Under the pieces are notes generated by a model. That model saw only the letters and a program-made list of their open reading frames with translations, made no database searches and was not told the DNA's origin. Positions 57,571 to 64,000 of a DNA stretch of 64,000 bases are shown here, one piece after another. The DNA is from Mycolicibacterium bacteremicum (GTDB taxonomy: Bacteria; Actinomycetota; Actinomycetes; Mycobacteriales; Mycobacteriaceae): contig NZ_MVHJ01000022.1 of assembly GCF_002086115.1 (NCBI RefSeq), forward strand, positions 1 through 64,000. The letters are read 5' to 3'. The position numbers were made by a program, and so were the translations under genes. The first letter of the stretch is position 1. Each line of letters starts with the position of its first letter.

Positions 57571-59301
57571 CTAACCCTGATCGACAGGGTCGGGCTGCCA
57601 GGCCCAGGGCGTCGCCGCGGTCCGGGGAAAGAGTAGATCCACGAACGCCTGCGCCGTCGGGCGCGGTTCGTGGTTGGCCAGACCCGGACGCTCGTTGGCC
57701 TCGATGAAAACGTACTCCTCGCCCTCCACGGACGGCACCATCAGGTCGATCCCGGTCACCGGAATGCCGATGGCGTCGGCGGCTCCCACCGCGACCCTGG
57801 CCAGCAGCGGGTTCAGGTCGTCGGTCACGTCGACGATGGTGCCACCGGTGTGCAGATTGGCGGTGCGCCGCACAACCAGGTGCTCGTTGGCCGGCAACAC
57901 ATCGTCCATGTCCCAACCGGCGTCGCGCACGGTGTCCTCGGTGACCGAGTCCAGCGGGATGCGGGATTCACCCTGGGTGGCCGCGGCCCGCCGGCGGCTC
58001 TGCGCCTCGATGAGCGCGCGCACGGTGTGCTTACCGGTGCCGATGATCTCCGGGGGTCGACGCACCGCCGCGGCGATCACCTTTCCGTTGATCACGACGA
58101 TGCGCAGATCCTCACCCGCGCAGCGCTCCTCGATCAGGACATCGGGACAATGCTTGCTGGCCACCTGCAGCGCCCGGTCCAGTTCGTCGTGCTTGGTGAC
58201 GCCGACGGTGATACCGGCACCCTGCTCACCACGGGCCGGCTTCACGACCACCGAGCCGACCTCGGCGAGGAACCGATGGTCCTCGTCGCCGAAGGTAGCC
58301 GTCATGCCCTGCGGCACAATGATTCCGGCCTCCGCAACGACCTTTCGGGCGATACGCTTGTCGTCACAGCGGCTCATCGCCACCGCATTCGTGAGCTCCG
58401 AGAGCGATTCGCGGGTGGTGACCGTGGTGCCGCCGTGGGTCAGCTGCAGGTAGCCACCCTGGGCATCGAGGACCTGAACCGCGATACCGCGCAGAATGGC
58501 CTCGTCGGCGATGATGCGCGCGTACGGATTCAGCTGGTCGAGCTCCTCTTCGGGTTGCGCAGGCGCGAACAGCTTCTCGTTGATCGCGTTCTTGCGCTTG
58601 ACGCCGAGTTCGGGGACGCGCTTGAACCCCATTCGCTCGTAGAGCGCGATGGCACCCTCGTTGTCGTGCAGGACCGACAGGTCCATCTGTGACCGCCCGC
58701 GCGCGATGAACTCCTCGACCAGCGACCGCACCAGCAATCCCCCGGCCCCCGGCCGGCACAGGGTGGGGCTGACCGCCAGGCACCACAGGCTCGACCCGTT
58801 CTCCGGGTCGTCGAACAGTTGCGCGTGGTCGATGCCGGTGACGGTGCCGACCACGGCACCGGTGTGCTCGTCGACGGCGACCAGATAGATCATGTGCTCT
58901 TCGGCCTGGCTGTTGTGCCACATCAGGTCCAGGTCGGCGGGCACCATGCGGCACTGCAGATAGATCTCGTTGATGGCCGCGCAGTCGGCCATCGACTCCA
59001 CCGGGCGGACGGTCACGCCGGCCAGGTCGGCCGGCCGGTAGGCCAACGGGGTGGTGAGGTCGAGCCGGTAGGTGAAGCTCGGGTCGATGAAGAATTCCTG
59101 CGGATTCAGCGCGACGAAGACGTGCGGGGCCTCCAGATACATCCCGATATCGCGGCGACCACTGGCCTCGGCGCGCAACGCGGTGCCGAGTTCGCCCGGA
59201 TCATCGAAGGTCTGTCCGAAGACCAGGCGGCCCCAGCCGAGGTCCTGCACAACCTCTTTCCGTGAGACATTGCAGGGCGGGGTCGCCTCCTGATGGGTCA
59301 T
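57571..59301 (-). CDS. ngg: N-acetylglutaminylglutamine synthetase (GNAT-ATP-grasp fusion)
   Basis: 576 residues. Residues about 90-250 form a GNAT acetyltransferase domain (SSLWCLAVSPTLCRPGAGGLLVRSLVEEF, NEGAIALYERMGFKRV); the C-terminal 300 residues are an ATP-grasp ligase (GSVVVKPARGEQGAGITVGV, IEANERPGLANHEPRP). One chain acetylates and joins two glutamines to make NAGG, the precursor of the osmolyte NAGGN. The ATG overlaps the stop of the amidotransferase gene (59298-59301). Cys and FVALNPQEFFIDPSFTYRL are typical of the protein family annotated ngg. Confidence 0.92.
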   Translation of the reverse strand: MTHQEATPPCNVSRKEVVQDLGWGRLVFGQTFDDPGELGTALRAEASGRRDIGMYLEAPHVFVALNPQEFFIDPSFTYRLDLTTPLAYRPADLAGVTVRPVESMADCAAINEIYLQCRMVPADLDLMWHNSQAEEHMIYLVAVDEHTGAVVGTVTGIDHAQLFDDPENGSSLWCLAVSPTLCRPGAGGLLVRSLVEEFIARGRSQMDLSVLHDNEGAIALYERMGFKRVPELGVKRKNAINEKLFAPAQPEEELDQLNPYARIIADEAILRGIAVQVLDAQGGYLQLTHGGTTVTTRESLSELTNAVAMSRCDDKRIARKVVAEAGIIVPQGMTATFGDEDHRFLAEVGSVVVKPARGEQGAGITVGVTKHDELDRALQVASKHCPDVLIEERCAGEDLRIVVINGKVIAAAVRRPPEIIGTGKHTVRALIEAQSRRRAAATQGESRIPLDSVTEDTVRDAGWDMDDVLPANEHLVVRRTANLHTGGTIVDVTDDLNPLLARVAVGAADAIGIPVTGIDLMVPSVEGEEYVFIEANERPGLANHEPRPTAQAFVDLLFPRTAATPWAWQPDPVDQG

Positions 59302-61100
59302 GCCGTTCCTACCCCATCCACGTGGTGCGCCAGCCAGAGTTCCAGCAGCCCGAGCTGCCAGAGTGGATTACCCCGAAGCGGGGTGTGGTAACCGTTCGGA
59401 TCGGCCAGCAGGCGATCGACCTCGGCCGGGTTGAACAACCCGCGGGTCTTGGCGCCCTCGCTGTGCAACGCGTCGCGGACCAGATCCAGGTACGGCCCGG
59501 ACAGGTGCTTGAGCGCGGGCACCGGGAAGTATCCCTTGGGCCGGTCGATCACCTCGTGCGGGATGACCTTGCGCGCGGCCTCCTTGAGCACACCCTTGCC
59601 GTCGTAGGCGGTCTTCAGGTGCGGTGGGCAGGTGGCGGCGAGTTCGACGAGCTCGTGGTCGAGGAACGGCACCCGGCCCTCCAGTCCCCACGCCATGGTC
59701 ATGTTGTCGACCCGCTTGACCGGGTCATCGACCAGCATCACGGTGGTGTCCAGCCGCAGCGCCCGGTCGGTGGCGGTTGCGGCCCCCGGCGATGCGAAAT
59801 GCCGGTGCACGTAATCGCCGGCGATGTCGGTGTCCAGGCGCCATTCCGGCTGCAGCAGGGTGTTCAACGCGTCGTGATCGCGGTCGAAGAAGGCCTGCCG
59901 GTAGCTGGCCAGCGCGGCGGCCGGATCGCCGTCGGGCGCGTGCGCCATCGGCGGGTACCAGTGATAGCCGGCGAAGATCTCATCGGCGCCCTGACCGGAC
60001 TGCACCACCTTGACGTGCTTGCTGACCTCTTGGGACAGCAGGTAGAAGGCCACGCAGTCGTGGCTCATCATCGGCTCGCTCATGGCGCCGATGGTTCCGC
60101 CCAGGGCGGGCAGCATCCGGGCGGTGTCGATGCGGATCTGATGGTGGTCGGTGCCGTAGTGGCGGGCGATGATGTCGGAGTATTTGAACTCGTCGCCCTC
60201 TTCACCGCCGGCCGCCTCGAAACCGATGGAGAAGGTCGCCAATCCGTGCTGGCCGGCCTCGGCGAGCAGACCGACGATCAGGCTGGAGTCCAGCCCGCCC
60301 GAAAGCAGGCAGCCGACCGGCACGTCGGCGACCAGTCGTCGCTCGACGGCGGTCCGCAGCGAGGCCAGGATGGCCTCTTCCCATTCGGTGTCCGACCAGT
60401 CGGCCCGTTCGGCCGAGCGTTCGAAAACCGGCTCCCAGTAGGTGTGTTGGGTGCGGCTGCCGTCCGGCTCGATGCGCATGAGGGTGCCCGGGGGCAGTTT
60501 CTTGACCCCGCGCAGGATGGTGTGCGGCGCGGGCACCACGGAGTGGAAGCTCAAATAGTGGTGCAGCGCAACCGGATCGATCTCGGTGTCGACACCACCG
60601 GCGGACACCAGGGCCGGCAACGACGAGGCGAAGCGCAGCGCGTCGTCCACCTCGGTGTAGTACAGCGGCTTGATGCCGAGCCGGTCGCGGGCCAGCAGCA
60701 CCCGACCGCTGTCGACCTCGGTGACGGCGAAGGCGAACATGCCGTACAGGTGGTCCACGACCTTCTCGCCCCACTCGCGATATCCCTTGAGCACGACCTC
60801 GGTATCGCTGTGCGAGAAGAACCGGTAACCCTTGCCCAGCAGCTCCTGGCGTAGCTGCGGGTAGTTGTAGATGCAGCCGTTGAAGGCCACGGTCAGGCCG
60901 AGTTCGGGGTCGTGCATGGGCTGCTGTCCGTGACTGGACAGATCGATAATCGCCAATCGGCGATGCCCGAGGGCGATACCGCCCTGCGACCAGAAGCCTC
61001 CGCTGTCGGGGCCCCGCGGCACCATGGTTTCCGCCATCTTCGCAATGGCTCCGAGATCTGCCGACCGGCCGCGAGCAACCTCGCCGGCGATGCCGCACAT
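59298..61100 (-). CDS. N-acetylglutaminylglutamine amidotransferase (asparagine-synthase family)
   Basis: 600 residues. The N-terminal Ntn glutaminase begins MCGIAGEV with Cys2 as nucleophile; HRRLAIIDLSSHGQQPM and AFNGCIYNYPQLR are its blocks. The C-terminal synthetase has VGCLLSGGLDSSLIVGLLAEAG (ATP-pyrophosphatase loop SGGLDSS). Used with the downstream ngg and M42 genes, it would amidate NAGG to N-acetylglutaminylglutamine amide, a compatible solute. It is the first gene of the cluster; the 113-bp gap to the divergent dacB2-like gene holds its promoter. In sequence alone it resembles asnB. Confidence 0.92.
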   Translation of the reverse strand: MCGIAGEVARGRSADLGAIAKMAETMVPRGPDSGGFWSQGGIALGHRRLAIIDLSSHGQQPMHDPELGLTVAFNGCIYNYPQLRQELLGKGYRFFSHSDTEVVLKGYREWGEKVVDHLYGMFAFAVTEVDSGRVLLARDRLGIKPLYYTEVDDALRFASSLPALVSAGGVDTEIDPVALHHYLSFHSVVPAPHTILRGVKKLPPGTLMRIEPDGSRTQHTYWEPVFERSAERADWSDTEWEEAILASLRTAVERRLVADVPVGCLLSGGLDSSLIVGLLAEAGQHGLATFSIGFEAAGGEEGDEFKYSDIIARHYGTDHHQIRIDTARMLPALGGTIGAMSEPMMSHDCVAFYLLSQEVSKHVKVVQSGQGADEIFAGYHWYPPMAHAPDGDPAAALASYRQAFFDRDHDALNTLLQPEWRLDTDIAGDYVHRHFASPGAATATDRALRLDTTVMLVDDPVKRVDNMTMAWGLEGRVPFLDHELVELAATCPPHLKTAYDGKGVLKEAARKVIPHEVIDRPKGYFPVPALKHLSGPYLDLVRDALHSEGAKTRGLFNPAEVDRLLADPNGYHTPLRGNPLWQLGLLELWLAHHVDGVGTA

Positions 61101-61213
61101 TGTTTTCGTCCCCCTCGATGGTTGAAGGCCACTCTGGTTCGCGCTGGTCCTAAGTTACCGGTGAGGTGCCCTTCCAAACCTCTGGGTGCGAAAGGTAGTT
61201 AGGCTCACAGCCC

Positions 61214-62089
61214 ATGCGAAAGCTTGTCGCCGGTCTCTTCAGCGCGGTCTTCCTGCTCACCGTCGGCACCCCTGCGGCGGGGGCCGACCTCGGCGTCAGC
61301 CAGCCCATCGGATCCCTGCCGATACCCGACGGACCTGCGCAGGCATGGGTGATCGCGGACATGGACTCCGGTGCCGTGCTGGCGTCCCGCGACGGCGACA
61401 TCCGGCACCCGCCGGCCAGCACCATCAAGGTCCTCCTCGCCATGGTGGTGCTCGACGAACTCCCACTGGAGGCCACCGTCGTGGCCGATGAGGCCGACAC
61501 CCGCGTGGAGTGCAACTGCGCCGGCGTGGTGTCGGGCCAGACCTACACGGTGCGCCAACTGCTCGACGGTCTGCTGTTGGTCTCGGGCAATGACGCGGCC
61601 AACACGCTGGCGACCATGTTGGGCGGGCGGGAGGCGGCGCTGGCCAAGATGAACGCCAAGGCGGCGGCGGTCGGCGCGCGCGCCACCACCGCGGGCAGCC
61701 CGTCCGGCCTGGACGGTCCCGGCATCGACATCTGGTCCTCGCCGCACGATCTGGCGGCGATCTTCCGCGCGGCGATGGCCAACCCGGCGTTCGCGTCGAT
61801 CACCTCGCAGCCGACGGCGGTGTTCCCGGGCCGCACCGGACCGCGGGTGCTGGTGAACCAGAACGAACTGCTCGGCCGCTATCCCGGGATGTTGGGCGGC
61901 AAGACCGGGTTCACCGATCTGGCCCGCAAGACCTTCGTCGGCGCGGCGCAGCGCGACGGGCGCCGCCTGGTGGTGGCGATGATGTTCGGCCTGGTGCGCG
62001 AGGGCGGGCCGACCTACTGGGATCAGGCGTCCGCGCTGTTGGACTGGGGGTTCGCCCAGAACCGGGCGGCCAACGTCGGCGCGCTCTGA
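61214..62089 (+). CDS. D-alanyl-D-alanine carboxypeptidase, DacB2-like (first copy)
   Basis: 291 residues with a signal peptide (MRKLVAGLFSAVFLLTVGTPAAG). The penicillin-binding motifs are SxxK in ASTIKVLL, SxN in SGNDAAN, and KTG in GGKTGFTD. It removes terminal D-Ala from peptidoglycan stem peptides outside the membrane. VECNCAGVVSGQTYTVRQLLDGLLLVSGND holds a Cys pair (CNC). It corresponds to Rv2911 (DacB2). A TAGGCT -10 (61200-61205) lies eight bases before the ATG. It is followed 53 bp on by a paralogue. Confidence 0.93.
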   Translation: MRKLVAGLFSAVFLLTVGTPAAGADLGVSQPIGSLPIPDGPAQAWVIADMDSGAVLASRDGDIRHPPASTIKVLLAMVVLDELPLEATVVADEADTRVECNCAGVVSGQTYTVRQLLDGLLLVSGNDAANTLATMLGGREAALAKMNAKAAAVGARATTAGSPSGLDGPGIDIWSSPHDLAAIFRAAMANPAFASITSQPTAVFPGRTGPRVLVNQNELLGRYPGMLGGKTGFTDLARKTFVGAAQRDGRRLVVAMMFGLVREGGPTYWDQASALLDWGFAQNRAANVGAL

Positions 62090-62142
62090 GTCGAGACCCG
62101 ACGGAGACCGTTTCGCGTCCTGCCGGCCGTACGCTCACGCGG

Positions 62143-62958
62143 GTGCGGCATCTGTTCGCGGCGACCGCGCTCGCCCTCAGCACGGTCATCGCGGCGCCCG
62201 CGCACGCTGCGCCCACCGTCGAACCCATTGGCGCGCAGACGTTCACCAACGGGCCCGCCAAGGCGTACCTGCTGGCCGACCTGGACACCGGCCGGGTGCT
62301 GGCCGCCAACGACCCGAACGGCTCCTACGCGCCGGCGAGCACCATCAAGGTGCTGCTGGCCATGACCGTCCTGGACAGTCTGCGCCCCGACAACTTCGCC
62401 CGCGCCAATGCTTCACACACCAAGGTCGAATGTTCCTGTGTCGGGCTCAAACCCGGGCAGGCCTATACGGTGACCCAGTTGCTCAGTGCGCTGCTCATGG
62501 TGTCGGGCAACGATTCAGCGAACATGCTGGCCGATATGCTCGGCGGCCAACGGGTGGCGGTCGCGGCGATGAACCGCAAGGCCGCGGCGGTCGGTGCGCG
62601 CGGCACCCGGGCATCCTCGCCCTCCGGCCTCGACGGTCCGGGGTGGGAATCGGTCACGACCCCGCACGATCTGGCCGTCATCTTCCGCGCCGCGCTGCGC
62701 TATCCGCTGATCGCGCAGATCATGCGTTCGAGATCGGCGGACTTTCCGGGCCGGACGCTGTCCAACCAGAACGAACTGCTGACCCGCTATCCCGGCGACC
62801 TGGGCGGTAAGACCGGCTTCACGAATCTGGCCCGCAAGACCTATGTCGGCGCGGCGCAGCGCGGGAATCGCCGACTCGTGGTGGTGCAGATGTATGGCTC
62901 GGGCGATCTGTACGGCCAGGCCATCAGCCTGCTCGACTGGGGTTTCAGCCAGCCCTGA
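62143..62958 (+). CDS. D-alanyl-D-alanine carboxypeptidase, DacB2-like (second copy)
   Basis: 271 residues from GTG 62143 with a signal peptide. Motifs: ASTIKVLL (SxxK), SGNDSAN (SxN), GGKTGFTN (KTG). It matches the upstream gene block for block (VECSCVGLKPGQAYTVTQLLSALLMVSGND) but lacks its C-terminal extension. The tandem copies are a local duplication relative to my recollection of M. tuberculosis. They may differ in substrate or regulation. Confidence 0.92.
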   Translation: MRHLFAATALALSTVIAAPAHAAPTVEPIGAQTFTNGPAKAYLLADLDTGRVLAANDPNGSYAPASTIKVLLAMTVLDSLRPDNFARANASHTKVECSCVGLKPGQAYTVTQLLSALLMVSGNDSANMLADMLGGQRVAVAAMNRKAAAVGARGTRASSPSGLDGPGWESVTTPHDLAVIFRAALRYPLIAQIMRSRSADFPGRTLSNQNELLTRYPGDLGGKTGFTNLARKTYVGAAQRGNRRLVVVQMYGSGDLYGQAISLLDWGFSQP

Positions 62959-62987
62959 CGGGGGTGCATCCCACAGACCGCCGACAA

Positions 62988-63006
62988 CCAAGTAAGGTCA
63001 CCCTAA
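62988..63006 (+). promoter_or_regulatory. weak candidate IdeR-type box before the flavoprotein
   Basis: CCAAGTAAGGTCACCCTAA matches the 19-bp consensus at about 12 of 19 positions, with the CCTAA end intact and the left end poor. It lies about 50 bp before the TTG start at 63055. Iron control of a flavin reductase would make sense but the match alone is weak. Confidence 0.3.
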
Positions 63007-63054
63007 TTTCAGCGCCGGGCAGCCGCCCGGGCGCGTGAACCGAGGGGGGCCTAC

Positions 63055-64000
63055 TTGTCCGGCCAAGCTGACATCTCACTCATCGTTGCGTTCGGCACCG
63101 ACATGGGCAATGCCGAGGACGCCGCCATGACGTTCGCCGAATCGGTAGCCGACATCGGTATCGACACCGAGGCGGTCGAACTCAACCAGGTCGAGCTGAG
63201 CCAGTTACAGGACACCACGCATTTCGTGGTGGTGGTCTCGACGTTCGGCGAGGGTGAGTTCCCCGATTCGGCGACGCTGTTCTGGGAGGCGATCAGCGCC
63301 GACACCGACCGGCTCGAGCACCTGCACTTCGCGGTGCTGGCGCTCGGCGACAGCTCGTATGAACTGTTCTGCAATGCCGGCAAGCTGCTCGACGAGCGGT
63401 TGGAGGCCCTCGGCGCGCACCGGATGGTCGATCGCGTGGATGTCGACGGCTTCTACGAGGAGCCCGCCAAGGAGTGGACCGCCGACATCGTCAAGGTGCT
63501 GACCGCCCAGCAGGGCAGCGCGACAACGCAGATCGCACCGTCGCCCGCCGTGGAACGGGCCGAACCGCGTGAGCGCAATGTCCCGGTCCGCGCCCGGCTG
63601 GCCGTCAACCGGTGGCTGAACTCGACCGATTCGGACAAGGAGGTCCGCCACTACGAGATCGACCTCACCGGCACCGGAATCACATATCAGGCAGGCGATT
63701 CCATCGCCGTGCACGCCACCAACGACCCGGCCCTGGTCGAGGCGCTGCTCGGCGAGTTCGGTGTCGGCGCCGACTATGCCGTCATCGGACACGAGCAGCC
63801 GCTCGGCGCACTGCTGACCGAGCATTTCGAGATTCGCACCCCTTCGCGGGCGCTGCTGACGCTGGCGGCCTCCCGCACCACCGATGCCGAGGTGTCCGCG
63901 GCGCTGCAGTCCGGCGACACCCATGGCGGCACCGAGAACTCCTGGCTCTACGGCAAGGACGTGCTCGACATCGTCACGCTGGCCGATCTCACGGTCGACG
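63055..64000 (+). CDS. diflavin reductase / sulfite reductase flavoprotein-like (5' part)
   Basis: The gene continues past the right edge; 315 residues are visible. The start is TTG 63055 with GAGGGG eight bases before it. The flavodoxin domain (SLIVAFGTDMGNAEDAAMTF, VVVVSTFGEGEFPDSA, LHFAVLALGDSSYELFCNAG) occupies about 150 residues. It is followed by a linker and the start of the FAD domain (VRHYEIDLTGTGITYQAGDSIAVHATND). This is the CysJ/P450-reductase-like architecture, and an NADPH domain should follow. It would pass electrons from NADPH to an acceptor such as a P450 or sulfite reductase. Confidence 0.9.
   Translation, partial: MSGQADISLIVAFGTDMGNAEDAAMTFAESVADIGIDTEAVELNQVELSQLQDTTHFVVVVSTFGEGEFPDSATLFWEAISADTDRLEHLHFAVLALGDSSYELFCNAGKLLDERLEALGAHRMVDRVDVDGFYEEPAKEWTADIVKVLTAQQGSATTQIAPSPAVERAEPRERNVPVRARLAVNRWLNSTDSDKEVRHYEIDLTGTGITYQAGDSIAVHATNDPALVEALLGEFGVGADYAVIGHEQPLGALLTEHFEIRTPSRALLTLAASRTTDAEVSAALQSGDTHGGTENSWLYGKDVLDIVTLADLTVD

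Overview
The window looks like chromosome from a fast-growing, high-GC mycobacterium (Mycolicibacterium/Mycobacterium). The evidence is the order of its core genes: rlmN-cdsA-frr-pyrH, amiC-like amidase-tsf-rpsB-M23 peptidase-xerC-viuB, dprA-comM-yraN, DUF2469-rnhB-lepB-rplS-lppW-trmD-rimM-KH-rpsP-SnoaL-dacB2. This follows the M. tuberculosis Rv2880c-Rv2911 block as I remember it. Many genes start with GTG or TTG, and several appear to be transcribed leaderless, with a TANNNT-type -10 six to nine bases before the start codon. No rRNA, tRNA, CRISPR array or insertion sequence was seen.

Layout. 1-0.5 kb: 5' end of a DUF222/REP13E12-type gene behind a perfect SOS (LexA) box. 0.6-10 kb: an accessory catabolic region with a P450, a GH3 glycosidase, a CaiB/BaiF CoA-transferase, an APH-like kinase, an aldehyde dehydrogenase, two SnoaL-like proteins and two paralogous TetR regulators; three of its promoters are nearly identical. 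10-16.4 kb: rlmN, a LysR/EamA exporter pair, cdsA-frr-pyrH, then an Rv0560c-like methyltransferase facing an Rv2887-like MarR regulator across two perfect palindromes. 16.4-24 kb: a translationally coupled operon of two FtsX-type permeases, an ABC ATPase, an APC permease and a copper amine oxidase, followed by the amidase. 24-35.4 kb: a polyprenyl-phosphate sugar transferase, tsf-rpsB, an M23 peptidase, xerC, a lactate 2-monooxygenase-like enzyme beside viuB, an alpha/beta hydrolase, and dprA-comM-yraN. 35.4-50 kb: a second accessory block with two DUF1206 proteins, a hemophore-like protein, and an Fbp-type Fe(3+) ABC transporter. The last gene of that transporter operon is an unusual fusion of an adenylation domain, a carrier domain and a membrane acyltransferase. 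The block ends with CoA/thioester genes. 50-56.3 kb: the conserved rnhB-rpsP block, with a 30-bp tandem repeat running through the trmD stop codon. 56.3-61.1 kb: the three-gene N-acetylglutaminylglutamine amide (NAGGN) osmolyte cluster, inserted between the Rv2910c-like and dacB2-like genes. 61.2-64 kb: two tandem DacB2-like carboxypeptidases and the start of a diflavin reductase.

The most interesting items are: (i) the Fbp iron-transport operon carrying a one-polypeptide, Dlt-like adenylation/carrier/acyltransferase protein; (ii) the linked MarR-methyltransferase pair, whose M. tuberculosis counterparts are unlinked, here with an obvious operator; (iii) the MacB-like ABC/APC/amine oxidase operon; (iv) the shared promoter architecture of the first catabolic cluster. 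Family assignments rest on motifs and remembered homologues. No database search was possible.
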